This document shows, one piece after another, positions 10,477-20,506 of a stretch of DNA of 64,000 nucleotides. Source of the stretch: Paenibacillus endoradicis. GTDB taxonomy: Bacteria; Bacillota; Bacilli; Paenibacillales; Paenibacillaceae. The notes below the pieces were generated by a model. That model did no database searches and was not told the DNA's origin. It saw only the letters and a program-made list of their open reading frames with translations. The DNA lies in assembly GCF_024721975.1 (NCBI RefSeq), contig NZ_JANQBB010000008.1, positions 218,672 to 282,671 of the forward strand, given 5' to 3'. Every line of letters begins with the position of its first letter. Position 1 is the first letter of the stretch. The position numbers and the translations under genes are program-made.

Positions 10477-11376
10477 TTGATAAAAAGATTTATTTACTCA
10501 CAAAAGATAGCACCGTATGTATTCATTCTTCCATTTGTATTAGTATTTGCAATCTTTTGGGCATATCCTTTATTGAATTCATTTGAGATGAGCTTTCAAA
10601 AGGTTTCTTTGGGTCAGGAATCTAGCTGGGCGGGAATTAATAATTATACGAAGCTGATGGGAGACACCGTATTTTTGAAGGCTGTTGGTAATAGCTTCAT
10701 CTATATGGTCATTACGCTAGTTATATTAATTCCTCTACCGATGCTATTTGCTGTTCTATTAAATAGCAAATTCATGTGGGGAAGAGAGTTTTTCAAAGCT
10801 TCATTTTTCTTTCCTGCACTAACATCTGTCGTTGTAGCAGGTACGATCTTCAGATTAATGTTTGGTGAAATGGAAGGATCAATGATAAATAATATTTTAG
10901 GCTCATTTAATATTGAGCCTGTAAAGTTTTTAAAGGGTCAAGTGACAGGCTTTATCGCACTAGTAGCTTTAGCAACCTGGAGATGGATGGGCGTAAACAT
11001 GCTCTACTTTCTATCAGGCTTAAAAAATATTCCGGATGATTATTATGAAGCTGCTGCAATTGACGGTGCTTCAAAATCACAGCAATTTTTCAAAATTACA
11101 ATACCGTTATTAAAGCCAACATCTATCTATGTACTTACGATTAGTATTTATGCAGGTTTAGCGATGTTTACAGAAAGTATGATGTTATGGAATGGTAATA
11201 ACTCTCCCAAAAATATTGGCTTGACGATAGTTGGTTATTTATATCGACAAGGGATAGAAAAGAATAATCTAGGCTATGCAGCTGCTGTTGGTATCGTTCT
11301 TCTAGCAATCACAATGATTATTAATATTACTCAACTAACAATATCAGGAATGTTTAAGAAGGAGGAACAATCATGA
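10477..11376 (+). CDS. CUT1 ABC transporter permease (MalF-like)
   Basis: Membrane subunit of the presumed arabino-oligosaccharide importer, 299 aa with six hydrophobic segments and the EAA loop EAAAIDGASKSQQFFKI. The start is set to TTG 10477, eight bases after GGAGG; the ATG at 10471 is only two bases from that site. It overlaps the next permease by 4 bp. Confidence 0.92.
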   Translation: MIKRFIYSQKIAPYVFILPFVLVFAIFWAYPLLNSFEMSFQKVSLGQESSWAGINNYTKLMGDTVFLKAVGNSFIYMVITLVILIPLPMLFAVLLNSKFMWGREFFKASFFFPALTSVVVAGTIFRLMFGEMEGSMINNILGSFNIEPVKFLKGQVTGFIALVALATWRWMGVNMLYFLSGLKNIPDDYYEAAAIDGASKSQQFFKITIPLLKPTSIYVLTISIYAGLAMFTESMMLWNGNNSPKNIGLTIVGYLYRQGIEKNNLGYAAAVGIVLLAITMIINITQLTISGMFKKEEQS

Positions 11377-12206
11377 ATAAGGCTAAAATGATGAAGATTG
11401 TTCTTTTTTTCTTTTTCACCCTAGTATGCATTCTCATACTTATTCCTTTCTATGCAATCATGTTAGCATCCTTTAAACCCGGTGGTGATTTAGTCCGTTA
11501 TGGACTTAATCTGAATTTTGATTTATCGATTATGAGCTTGAACAATTTTGAATACTTGTTTTCGGGTAAGCATGCATATTTTGATTGGTTCTTCAATTCA
11601 GTCGTATTGACCATTGTACAAGTGGCATTAACTTTAATTATTAGCGCCACGGTTGCGTATGGTTTTGCGGCATATCAGTTTGTTGGGAAAAACTTCTTAT
11701 TTATATGTGTGCTTATGATTATGATGGTTCCATTCGAAATTTTATTGCTTCCACTGTACACATTAACGAATCAATTGGGATTAATGAATACCTATTCTGC
11801 GATTATATTACCAGGTATCGCAAGTGCAGCGACGATTTTTTTCTTTAGACAATATATTAGCGGTATTCCACGTGAGATTATTAGTGCCGGTAGAGTAGAC
11901 GGTGCTTCTGAATATGGTATTTATGTACGATTAATCTTGCCAATTATGAAGCCATCTTTTGCTGCAATGGCGATTTTGAATGGGATGAATAGTTGGAATA
12001 ACTTCATATGGCCGTTTATGGTTCTTAGCGAAACCCAAAAATATACACTACCAATTGGTCTGAAAACTTTGCTGACGCCATATGGAAATAACTATGATTT
12101 ATTAATTGTGGGTTCATTCTTCTCAATTATTCCGATATTGATTCTTTTCCTAGCCTTCCAAAAATACTTTATTGATGGCATGACGGCTGGTGCGGTAAAA
12201 GGTTGA
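11373..12206 (+). CDS. CUT1 ABC transporter permease (MalG-like)
   Basis: Second permease of the same importer, 277 aa, six hydrophobic segments, ending in the family-typical DGMTAGAVKG. Its EAA loop is divergent (SAGRVDGASEYGIYVRLI, with SAGR in place of EAAR). It is translationally coupled to the upstream permease through an ATGA overlap. No ATP-binding subunit follows. Confidence 0.92.
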   Translation: MNKAKMMKIVLFFFFTLVCILILIPFYAIMLASFKPGGDLVRYGLNLNFDLSIMSLNNFEYLFSGKHAYFDWFFNSVVLTIVQVALTLIISATVAYGFAAYQFVGKNFLFICVLMIMMVPFEILLLPLYTLTNQLGLMNTYSAIILPGIASAATIFFFRQYISGIPREIISAGRVDGASEYGIYVRLILPIMKPSFAAMAILNGMNSWNNFIWPFMVLSETQKYTLPIGLKTLLTPYGNNYDLLIVGSFFSIIPILILFLAFQKYFIDGMTAGAVKG

Positions 12207-12232
12207 TATGAAGATTTAATTTTTCATGATAG

Positions 12233-12290
12233 GAAAACCCGAAAGAGAGACACTTTACATCTGGTGTCACTCTTTCGGGTTTTCTGTCTT
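12233..12290 (+). terminator. strong terminator of the arabinofuranosidase operon
   Basis: GAAAACCCGAAAGAG plus GACAC pairs with GTGTC plus CTCTTTCGGGTTTTC (left arm 12233-12253, right arm to 12284), followed by a T-rich tail. Confidence 0.85.
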
Positions 12291-12375
12291 CAGTATTATT
12301 AACAACTAATTCAAATATGAGCTAATATTTGAATTAGAACTCTATAAATATATAAAAATATAAAAATATGAATTA

Positions 12376-12404
12376 TTGAGATGCTATACATAAAGTGCTA
12401 TAAT
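12376..12404 (+). promoter_or_regulatory. sigma-A promoter of the 12451 gene
   Basis: TTGAGA (12376-12381), 17-bp spacer, consensus TATAAT (12399-12404) preceded by TGC. It lies 46 bp before the ATG. Confidence 0.7.
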
Positions 12405-12450
12405 ATGTAAGTTCGTTTTGTGTAAATTAATGATATGAGGAGAGATTATT

Positions 12451-13395
12451 ATGAAAGTATCACGTAAGATATTAATCTTTATTACTGTTTTTTCTTTGCT
12501 ACTTAGTATTAGCTCTATAACCTATGCATCGGGACTTTTACGAAAGATCACAGCATATCAAAATCTTGGAATTCAAATTGCGGTAGATAATAAGACTGTA
12601 AGTATGAAAAGTGATGGTGTCGAGCTATACCCAATCACATTCGAAGGTAGAACCTATGTACCAGCTAAGCCACTTGCAGAAGCTCTTGGTGCATCCGTAA
12701 AGTGGGATGGAGCAAATAATAAGGTTATCGTAAGTTCAGGTAAGGGCACAACAAGTACAGGATCAACAAATAGTGGATCAACATCCGAGAACAATTCATC
12801 TTCTAATAATTCGTCTTCGACTACAGGCACAGCTTCTACGAATAAAGGAACATTATCAGATCCAATTAAATTTGGTACAGCATTTACCTATAATGATACA
12901 TACAATTACAAGCCAGGTGAATATGATAATGACTCTGCAACATATACGTTGTCAATTACAAAAGCTGTACCTATTAGTTCCAGTGAAATTGAGAAGCTTG
13001 GATTTAAACCAGAACCTCAGGAAGGTATATCATATATGTTAGTGGATGTAAATTTGTCCGTTAAAAATGCTAAGTTCACAAAAGGATCTAGCAGTGATTA
13101 TGATTACAATTATCTTTCCTCGTATGTGCCTAATTTTACGGGTGTTCGTACAGCGTCAAATGACAGTATTATTGGTGTAACTGATTATGGATTTGATGGC
13201 TCTTTATCTCGTAATATTGATAAAGTATTACCTGATTTTCCTAAAGTAGGTCCTAAGGATTCCAAATCATATTCAGCAGCGGGTTCTATCATTGTGCCAA
13301 TTTTTACGAATAAAGAAAATTATTTAATGGTAAGACGAGATGACACTAATCTTGAATATGATGAAAGTTATATTTATTTTAAGCTGAAAAAATAA
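12451..13395 (+). CDS. secreted protein with copper-amine-oxidase N-terminal-like (stalk) domain
   Basis: 314 aa. A signal peptide (about residues 1-27, ending TYASG) is followed by a copper amine oxidase N-terminal-like domain at about 40-95 (GRTYVPAKPLAEALGAS, then VKWDGANNKVIV), a common surface stalk in Paenibacillaceae that is unrelated to oxidase activity here. A Ser/Thr/Asn linker covers about 97-130, and a roughly 180-residue C-terminal domain follows that I do not recognise. It is monocistronic, with its own promoter and terminator. Role unknown; probably extracellular. Confidence 0.75.
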   Translation: MKVSRKILIFITVFSLLLSISSITYASGLLRKITAYQNLGIQIAVDNKTVSMKSDGVELYPITFEGRTYVPAKPLAEALGASVKWDGANNKVIVSSGKGTTSTGSTNSGSTSENNSSSNNSSSTTGTASTNKGTLSDPIKFGTAFTYNDTYNYKPGEYDNDSATYTLSITKAVPISSSEIEKLGFKPEPQEGISYMLVDVNLSVKNAKFTKGSSSDYDYNYLSSYVPNFTGVRTASNDSIIGVTDYGFDGSLSRNIDKVLPDFPKVGPKDSKSYSAAGSIIVPIFTNKENYLMVRRDDTNLEYDESYIYFKLKK

Positions 13396-13435
13396 CAAGT
13401 AATAACAATACATTCAATACTAGTTTAGTTGATCG

Positions 13436-13474
13436 ACTTAGGTCCTGTATGGTTACAGGACCTAAGTTGTTTTA
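13436..13474 (+). terminator. terminator of the 12451 gene, possibly bidirectional
   Basis: ACTTAGGTCCTGTA (13436-13449) pairs with 13454-13467, with a TGTTTT tail on plus. It lies between convergent genes and may also serve the minus-strand gene ending at 13498. Confidence 0.8.
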
Positions 13475-13497
13475 AATAGCGAAAAGATTAAATGATT

Positions 13498-14538
13498 CTA
13501 CCCTTTATTCAAAAAGCTGTTTATATCAACTTTTTGCCCAAGACGTGCACTTTCAACAGCTGCCATAACCATTGCCATACTATAAATATTATCACTGCTA
13601 TCGGTTTCAGGTTTACGTCCCTCAGATAAAGCAGAGAACATGTCCTCAAGGCAGCCCTGATGGAAAGTTAGAGGTAGCTCTATTTCTTCACAAATTACGC
13701 GATTATACTCCTGCATAAACTTACCTTCTTGACCCTCTGACTTAATGACGTCAGCATAGGGAGCTCCAAGGCCATCCCAGATTGCTGTTCCTTTGTCACC
13801 GATAATTCTCCATGATGCTTCCCATGATGTAGGGGCGCCTTCTGAACACCATGAACCACGATAATCGAACACAGAACCATCAGACATTTCAAATATGCAA
13901 AGTGCCATTGCATTGCCTGTATACCAAGATCCATGCGGATTGAATTCATGACAGTACACAGATACCGGATCTGCTCCTAAAATCATACGTGCCTGGTCGA
14001 ATGTATGAATCGCCATATCAAGTAGAAGCGGGCTTTCCATAGCATCGCGGAATCCTCCGAAATGTGCACCTATGAAAAAGTCAGCGCTTGCAAATCCAAC
14101 GGTACCAATCGTATTATCAGTAATTAAGTTACGAAGAGCACGAATTCTCGGATCGAATCGTCTATTTTGCATAATCGCATGCGTTTTTCCAAATTCATTT
14201 GCCATTGATACTAGCTCAGTACATTGGTCAATTGTCTCAGCAAGAGGTTTCTCAGCGAGTACATTGCAGCCGAGCTTCATAGCGGTCGAAGCGATGGAAT
14301 AATGACTAGCTGGTATCGTAATATCTAGAACAAGATTAGCTCCAGTAGCTTGAATCGCTTCGCTAATATCTGTAAATATTGGACATTGAAGCTCTTTACG
14401 CTCAGCAAAGTTTTTCGCTGCTTCAGGAAAGATGTCTACAAGACCGACAATCGTTGTATCTCCACGAGTTAGAGCATAATCAGCCCATACGTTAGCCATA
14501 TTGCCACAACCTGCAATAATAACTTTATAGTTTGACAA
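13498..14538 (-). CDS. Gfo/Idh/MocA-family NAD(P)-dependent oxidoreductase
   Basis: Rossmann-fold dehydrogenase acting on a sugar, inositol or sugar acid, 346 aa. The nucleotide motif is IIAGCGNMANVWADYA at the N-terminus, AEKPLAETI is the conserved EKP lysine motif near residue 100, and the C-terminal domain is alpha/beta. The TTG start at 14538 is preferred because GAGGAGG lies 7 bases upstream; the longer frame would run into the upstream gene's stop. It is the second gene of a minus-strand pair after a TIM-barrel isomerase, so the two probably act on the same keto or inosose-like intermediate. Confidence 0.87.
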   Translation of the reverse strand: MSNYKVIIAGCGNMANVWADYALTRGDTTIVGLVDIFPEAAKNFAERKELQCPIFTDISEAIQATGANLVLDITIPASHYSIASTAMKLGCNVLAEKPLAETIDQCTELVSMANEFGKTHAIMQNRRFDPRIRALRNLITDNTIGTVGFASADFFIGAHFGGFRDAMESPLLLDMAIHTFDQARMILGADPVSVYCHEFNPHGSWYTGNAMALCIFEMSDGSVFDYRGSWCSEGAPTSWEASWRIIGDKGTAIWDGLGAPYADVIKSEGQEGKFMQEYNRVICEEIELPLTFHQGCLEDMFSALSEGRKPETDSSDNIYSMAMVMAAVESARLGQKVDINSFLNKG

Positions 14539-14554
14539 GTTGATTCCTCCTCTT

Positions 14555-15442
14555 CTAGATTGGATTAGGTACATATTGCCCGCCACGACAAGATTTTAAA
14601 TAATTAAGCGCATGAACTTGCCCTGTCATTTCTAGTTCATCTTTATATACAGGATCATGCCAGCCTTCGATATCAATTGAACCTTTATAGCCATGTTGAC
14701 GTAAAATCGTAATAATATCTGACCAGTTGCTATCACCAAAGCCAGGAGTGCGGTGCCATACAAAAGGTTTTGGACCGTGAACCCCATGCTCTTTTACAAT
14801 ATCCCAAGCAATGCTAGCGTCTTTTCCGTGTACATGGAATACTTTATTAACCCATTTTCTTAATTGAGGAATTGGATCAATTAGGCTTACCATCTGATGA
14901 CATGGTTCCCACTCTAGTCCGATATTGTCTTCTGGTACAGCATTGAACATTAGCTCCCAAGCTGTGGGATTATGAGCAATATTCCAATCGCCGCGCTCCC
15001 AAGTTCCACCCATATCACAATTTTCAAATGCGATACGTACGCCTTTATCGGCTGCACGCTTAGTAAGTTCACCAAATACTTCTTTGAATCTAACAATAGA
15101 TTCATCTATCGGACGATCTGTAATACGACCTGTAAAGCCAGATACAATATTTGCTCCGAATAAGTGAGCATGATCAATCAATCTCTCCCAACTTGCTAAA
15201 GTATCAGAGTTGTCACCTTCTCCAGTAAGGGGATTACCAAATACACTTACTGCTGACACGGCAAATTCATGCTTGTCTGAAAGTTCACGAATGCGCTTAG
15301 CAAGTTCCTTAAGATCTGTTTCGCCTGTCGTTTGCCAAAATGTAAGATTAAAAGATTCAAAGCCATGGCCTACAATTTGAGGAATGACAAGATCTGCGTT
15401 ACCACCATTAACTAGCGTTCCAATACGAATTGACTGTTCCAT
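14555..15442 (-). CDS. sugar phosphate isomerase/epimerase (xylose-isomerase-like TIM barrel)
   Basis: AP-endonuclease-2-type TIM barrel, 295 aa from the ATG at 15442. Metal-binding-type residues occur in AFENCDMGG, LEWEPCHQM, FHVHGKDA and SIDIEGWHDP. Such enzymes isomerise or epimerise keto-sugars or inososes. The ATG is preceded by TTGGAG about 11 bases away; the longer frame lacks a better site. It is the first gene of the pair and is divergent from the AraC regulator at 15570. Confidence 0.85.
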   Translation of the reverse strand: MEQSIRIGTLVNGGNADLVIPQIVGHGFESFNLTFWQTTGETDLKELAKRIRELSDKHEFAVSAVSVFGNPLTGEGDNSDTLASWERLIDHAHLFGANIVSGFTGRITDRPIDESIVRFKEVFGELTKRAADKGVRIAFENCDMGGTWERGDWNIAHNPTAWELMFNAVPEDNIGLEWEPCHQMVSLIDPIPQLRKWVNKVFHVHGKDASIAWDIVKEHGVHGPKPFVWHRTPGFGDSNWSDIITILRQHGYKGSIDIEGWHDPVYKDELEMTGQVHALNYLKSCRGGQYVPNPI

Positions 15443-15476
15443 ACTTGTTATCACTCCAATATTGTCATATATTATT

Positions 15477-15521
15477 GATAGCAACCCTATTATAGATCAG
15501 TTTTTACTAGGTTGCGTTATC
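15477..15521. promoter_or_regulatory. imperfect inverted repeat between divergent isomerase and AraC genes
   Basis: GATA-GCAACC (15477-15486) mirrors GGTTGC-G-TTATC (15510-15521) across a 23-bp A/T-rich centre. It is a candidate operator for the adjacent AraC regulator. Confidence 0.4.
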
Positions 15522-15569
15522 CGATATTGGCGGAAATTAGTCTTATATTGTGGAGGTGTACGAGCACAG

Positions 15570-16484
15570 ATGAGTTACCCGAAGGAACTGTGGGAAGATA
15601 CACGACTTACACAAAAAGCATATCCCATTCAAATATTTCCGAATCGTGCTAGTCATATTAAAAAAGGAGATTGTATCCTTTATTTGCACTGGCATGTACA
15701 TCTGGAATTAATTATTGTGCGTAAAGGAATGGCAGTTTTTCATATTGATAGTCGACCCATTGAAGTTAAAGCAGGAGATGTATTGCTTGTACCAGGGGGA
15801 AGCTTGCATGTAGGCTATTCACAATCGGATGAAGATTTTGAAATGGATTGTATTGTATTCAACCCAGCATTATTCAACGAATGGATGAATGACCCTGTAC
15901 ATGTTCAGGTTGTATCGATATATTTGGAGGGAAAAGCAAATTTTCCGCTGCTAGTCTCAAGCTTTGAAGACTGGGAAAGCCAGTATAAGATGGAGTTGGA
16001 TGAAATAACGACTGAGTTTCTTAATAAAGAAATCGGCTATCAGCTCATTGTAAAAGCGAAGCTTTATGCTTGGTTTGTTAAGCTCGCTCGATATTATAGT
16101 AAGCTTCAACCCATTGTTATAGAGAGAGAGCCCTATTTCGCGAATCGAGATCATTTCAAACAATTAATTGACTGGGTAAAAGAGCATTATACAGAGAAGT
16201 TATCCGTTAAGCAGGCAGCAATGATGGTTGGTCTTGATCAATATTATTTCTGCAAACAATTCAAAAAACTAACAGGAAGAACGTTTATTGAATATGTAAA
16301 TGTTTGCAGAGTAAGTGAAGCGGAACGTTTATTAATAAGTAGTCAAGCAACTATAGGTGAAATTGCTACTCATGTTGGCTGTGAGAACGCAAACTATTTT
16401 ACAAAACTATATAAACAATACAAGGGGATCACACCTTCTGACGTACGAAGGCATCAACATGGACATAACTACATTAACCATTGA
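15570..16484 (+). CDS. AraC-family transcriptional regulator with N-terminal cupin
   Basis: 304 aa. The N-terminal cupin sensor contains HWHVHLELIIVRKG and GDVLLVPGGSLH; the C-terminal double helix-turn-helix (about residues 205-300) includes LDQYYFCKQFKKLTG and IATHVGCENANYFTKLYKQY. The ATG at 15570 is used because the longer frame would overlap the divergent gene; GGAGG lies 13 bases upstream, a little far. It probably controls the divergent isomerase/oxidoreductase pair. Confidence 0.87.
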   Translation: MSYPKELWEDTRLTQKAYPIQIFPNRASHIKKGDCILYLHWHVHLELIIVRKGMAVFHIDSRPIEVKAGDVLLVPGGSLHVGYSQSDEDFEMDCIVFNPALFNEWMNDPVHVQVVSIYLEGKANFPLLVSSFEDWESQYKMELDEITTEFLNKEIGYQLIVKAKLYAWFVKLARYYSKLQPIVIEREPYFANRDHFKQLIDWVKEHYTEKLSVKQAAMMVGLDQYYFCKQFKKLTGRTFIEYVNVCRVSEAERLLISSQATIGEIATHVGCENANYFTKLYKQYKGITPSDVRRHQHGHNYINH

Positions 16485-16545
16485 TAGCAACATATCGTTG
16501 TCATCTAAGCTAGTACAAGATCAAAGCGAAACTATCATTATAAAT

Positions 16546-16590
16546 AAAAATGTGGCGAAGGTAGTAGAAGACTACTTTCGCCACATTTTT
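16546..16590. terminator. bidirectional terminator between convergent genes
   Basis: AAAAATGTGGCGAAGGTAGT (16546-16565) pairs with 16571-16590 with one G-T wobble. The A-run/T-run arms serve both strands. Confidence 0.85.
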
Positions 16591-16612
16591 ATTGTTATCA
16601 ATTATCTTAGAC

Positions 16613-18427
16613 TTATTCATTTTTCATAGGGAAATATAAGGTAATCGTAGTTCCTTCATTTTCTTGACTTTCGATCGTAATACCATAAGGATCACCATAA
16701 TAATAACGAATACGGTCATGAACATTTTTTACTCCAATATGTTCTTCAGCTACCATATCGACAGGGGTATCAAGTTTGGATTGAAGCTGTGCTATTTGCT
16801 TTGCAGTCATGCCAACCCCGTTATCTTTAATGAGAATAAGAAGCTGTTTGGATGTAATAGCCGTACTTACTTCTACTTTTCCTTTTCCGACTTTTCTTTC
16901 TAGACCATGAACAATAGCATTTTCAACAAGTGGTTGTAAGATGAAATGCAGAATGATTGCTTGATCACTGCCGGTTACTAAATTTTCTTCGTATTCAATT
17001 TTATCTCCAAATCGTAATTGTTGTACTTTAATGTACAATCTTATTTGTTGTAGTTCTTCTTGTAAGGTTAACGTTTCTTTACCTGTAGGAATAAAACTTC
17101 TAAATAAATGCCCCACGATTCCGATCATTTCTGCCGTTTCTCGATCTCCATTAATAATGACTTTCATCTGTATCGTTTCTAATGTATTAGCCAGGAAATG
17201 AGGATTAATTTGACTTTTTAATGCGCCGTATTGTGTCATTTTTTGCTGAACTTTTGCATCCGACAGACGTTCAATATATAAGTTTAAGTCAGCTACCATC
17301 TTACTAATACCGTTGTAAAGTACACCGAATTCATCGTTTCGTTTGCTATCAAGTTTGAGATTGAAATTACCAGAACCAACTAGTTTGACTTGTCTACTTA
17401 ATCGAATAATAGGTTGCGTGACACGTTTGTACAGTATGAATAAGAAAAGTAATGCAGTAGCTAATGATAATAATGCTAATGCAAATATAATATTTTGAAT
17501 GTTTTTTGCATACTTAATCATTTCATATTCAGAGATATATTGTACGACCTTCCATCCTGAATAAGATGAGTCTACATAATTGACATAGGACTTTACATTT
17601 TGAATACTTGCATAGAAATGACCAGCATCTAAATTTGTATAGTCTACCTGCTCTAACTTTTCTGTAATGGCTAGTAAATTTTCATCTACCATTGTCGGGT
17701 CTGAAGCATAGATTAATTGATTATCTTCATCGAGAATTAAAAATTTTCGATTTGTTATTTCTGATTTACTTAATATTTCACGCAAAGAATCTAAGCGAAT
17801 ATCTACTAGAATGACACTTAATGCTTTTTTAGTACCACTTTTGTTAATGACTCGCGCAATAGAAATGACTGAGTCTAAAGCATCGACACGATGAAAAGGT
17901 TTGTGAGTTCCAAATAATACAATTTGTCCCTTCGCTTCGAGCGTTCGCTTATACCACTCTTCGTCCGTAAAGTGGCCAATATTATAATCAGCACGATTGA
18001 AATTTGCTGAATAGAATACTCGGTTTCCCGTATAAATTTGTACACTATCTACATTTTTAATAGACATTTCGATTGAACCAACAAAGTTTTCTATTACGTT
18101 TTCATATTTTAGTTGCAAATCTTCTGCATTATCAAACTGTGTGTTTGGCCATTGCTCTAGTGCAAGTTGTAGATTAATATCCATTAACGATGTAATCGTT
18201 CCTTTTTCGATACTCTGCAAGTATTGATCAATATTTGATGACAAATTAGTAAGGATGAGATGTGAACTACTCTCATGCTCCGTTTTGACAACTTTAGCAG
18301 CAGTAATAAATAAAACGACAGAAATAATAAGTAAAGGTATCGTTATCGTCCCGATAATTATGAAAAATATTTGCTGATTGATACGTCCTACTTTTGATAG
18401 CTGAAAGTACTTCCATTTTTTGAACAT
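16613..18427 (-). CDS. YesM-type sensor histidine kinase
   Basis: Membrane sensor kinase, 604 aa. TM1 lies at about 18-44, an extracellular Cache-like sensor spans about 45-300, TM2 about 305-328, then HAMP, the His_kinase motif QINPHFLANTLE with H410, and an HATPase_c domain (PLVENAIVHGLE, KDNGVGM). It starts one base after the regulator gene (18429-20048) ends, on the same strand, so it is the partner kinase. It probably senses an extracellular sugar or its binding protein. Unlike the other two kinase/regulator pairs here, the regulator gene comes first. Confidence 0.93.
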   Translation of the reverse strand: MFKKWKYFQLSKVGRINQQIFFIIIGTITIPLLIISVVLFITAAKVVKTEHESSSHLILTNLSSNIDQYLQSIEKGTITSLMDINLQLALEQWPNTQFDNAEDLQLKYENVIENFVGSIEMSIKNVDSVQIYTGNRVFYSANFNRADYNIGHFTDEEWYKRTLEAKGQIVLFGTHKPFHRVDALDSVISIARVINKSGTKKALSVILVDIRLDSLREILSKSEITNRKFLILDEDNQLIYASDPTMVDENLLAITEKLEQVDYTNLDAGHFYASIQNVKSYVNYVDSSYSGWKVVQYISEYEMIKYAKNIQNIIFALALLSLATALLFLFILYKRVTQPIIRLSRQVKLVGSGNFNLKLDSKRNDEFGVLYNGISKMVADLNLYIERLSDAKVQQKMTQYGALKSQINPHFLANTLETIQMKVIINGDRETAEMIGIVGHLFRSFIPTGKETLTLQEELQQIRLYIKVQQLRFGDKIEYEENLVTGSDQAIILHFILQPLVENAIVHGLERKVGKGKVEVSTAITSKQLLILIKDNGVGMTAKQIAQLQSKLDTPVDMVAEEHIGVKNVHDRIRYYYGDPYGITIESQENEGTTITLYFPMKNE

Positions 18428-18428
18428 A

Positions 18429-20048
18429 TTATATTAGCCCCAATTGTTTGCGATATACGGTAGGTGTCATATTCGTAACTAACTTAAATGTCTTTACAAA
18501 ATGTTTGTAGCTGCGATAACCGCACATCATACATATATCAGCTACGGAATGTTGAGGATCAGCAAGACATTTTTGTGCATATTTTATTCGTATTTCTGCT
18601 TGGAAAAGTGAGTAGTTTTTGTTTAATTTTTGTTTGAACAATCGGCTCAAATAAGATGGATTGTAAAAAAATCGAACAGCAACCATTTGTAGTGTAATAT
18701 CTTGATCAATGTGATCAACTATAAATTGTGCGATTTTCGGGAAAAGTTGATCTTCATGTTCCAAATTTGATTCATGATGAGAGGTTATGTAATCTCGATT
18801 GAGCTGTACAATCCAATCTCCTATTCGATTGATAAGATGTTCTAGTGATATAAAATCGTCAAGAAAAGATAAATTGAAGAGGCGCTCATTATAAATACCT
18901 TCGATTTGTATATTGTTTTTATGTGCAAAACGAACGGTTATACTCATTAACTCCTGCATATAAGCAAGTAATGATTCAGGTGCCGCCAGTGATAATTGTT
19001 TTGTAAATTGTGATTTTAGCATTGCTATAGATTTGTTAGCATCTTGTTGTAGACATTGAAGGATGAGTTGCTTTTCATTTTCCTCTAGTTGAATAGGTTT
19101 TTTCTTAGATGTGGAAGGTGTTGTTATCAATGCATAATAATGTCCTACACTAAAATAGCGTTGATAGAGGTTAATCTCTAATAGTTTGTATAATTCTTGT
19201 AATTCGAATAAATGAGGCGTTATTTCGCTCTGTGATAAGAAGAGAAACATGCCAGTATCTTTATATATATCTTGCAACTTATCATTAATAAAGTTTCTTT
19301 GAGAGTCTATATTTATTTCAATGTTAGTAGGACAGAGGATAAGACCATACATTTTATTTTTCCAATAGTAAGTAACAATTTTTAACTCGTTAGTATGTTC
19401 AACGAAATGGTAGGTAGATTCATGAATTAATTGTTCAATCATAGCGTGCCAATATTTATTAGTAACACGATGCCCATTGGTAGATGGAATATAAGAAACG
19501 ATGAAAGGTGAAAAACAATAATCTTCAATGTTCAAAGATTCGATATATTGGGATGTTGTCCAATCTAATTCATCCGTCAGTATCGAGCGGATAAAATCAC
19601 TAGCCTTAAATTGTTCATGAAGTATGAGATCTTTCTCGATCGTTAATTTATGTAAGTGAAGTTGTTATTGTTCTAGCAATAGAGATGAACATTTTTCGAT
19701 CGATGCTAAACTAATGTCATATTGTAACGGCTTCAATAAATATTCTGTAATTCCACCAAGTTTTATTGCTCGTTTTGCATATTCGAAATCACTATATCCT
19801 GTTAGAATGACAAACAAACTATGTGGTAGCTGCGATCTAAGCTGTTCGATCATATCAAGTCCATTCATGACAGGCATTCTAATATCGGTAATGATAAGAT
19901 CAGGACGTTCCTTTAATGCTAATTCTATCCCTTCCTGACCATTCTCAGCTTCAATAATTTTCGTAAAGTGTAGGTTTTCCCAATCAAAATAATATTTAAG
20001 ACCTTCTCGAATAATCGGTTCATCTTCAACTAGCATGAGTTTGAACAT
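18429..20048 (-). pseudogene. YesN-type response regulator (receiver + AraC) interrupted by one in-frame TAA
   Basis: A receiver domain (residues 1-127, phospho-acceptor D55 in IITDIRMP) is followed in the same frame by a TAA at 19667-19665. The frame stays open for the rest of a normal regulator: a coiled-coil-like linker (QLHLHKLTIEKDLILHEQF) and a C-terminal AraC domain (FYNPSYLSRLFKQKLN, ICMMCGYRSYKHFVKTFK). The full length of 539 codons is normal for the family, and the only lesion is one codon, for example CAA to TAA. No ribosome site precedes the TTG at 19535, so two separate genes are unlikely. Possibilities: a recent null allele, a base-call error, or read-through. The intact kinase just downstream suggests the change is recent. 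Confidence 0.8.
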
Positions 20049-20155
20049 ATTATCATTTCTCCCTTCAATATCTTGTTGTAAAGAGCAACGATCATGTACA
20101 TACGATGATTCTACTACAGTATATACGAAAAATAATGTGAGTAACTCAATGTCAT

Positions 20156-20278
20156 ATAATAATGTTATCTTTTATAACATTGATGTAAAAATACCACCCT
20201 CTATGTAAAGATAGGGGTATTTATCATTCTTAAAAACATAATACGATGATATTTCAAATTGAACAAATGTAAATGATG
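20156..20278 (+). promoter_or_regulatory. conserved promoter block, copy A (upstream of SLH/propeller operon)
   Basis: This sits in the 458-bp gap between the divergent regulator and the SLH gene. About 120 bp align nearly gap-free with 33661-33780. Contents: inverted repeat AATGTTAT-N5-ATAACATT (20161-20181), direct repeats ATGTAAAAATA (20183-20193) and ATGTAAAGATA (20203-20213) exactly 20 bp apart, a non-consensus G-rich -35 region, and CATAAT (20237-20242) as -10. The design suits activation by an AraC-type regulator. The rest of the gap holds TTGTTAC/GTAACAA (20388-20394/20414-20420) and otherwise nothing recognised. Confidence 0.7.
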
Positions 20279-20506
20279 AATCTACTCCATTTTCAAATTT
20301 AATATTTACACAATCTTAAGAAACATAACATATATCCTAAATTCCCCCCCTTATCATATGTAGCAATAGAAAATAGAATTGAATTAATTGTTACTATTCA
20401 TTTTTATTTATTCGTAACAAGATAAGAAATTGCTTTATAGTTTTCATTGTTTTCTTCAAGCATTAGATTTACGCGTTAAATTTTCGTCAATTGAGGAGGA
20501 AATGAA

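Noticed and set aside
18429..19535. A separate 368-aa AraC gene starting at TTG 19535, with a stand-alone 127-aa receiver gene upstream
   Set aside because: The two parts are in the same frame with open sequence between them except for one TAA, the TTG lacks a ribosome site, and the combined length fits the family. One interrupted gene is simpler.
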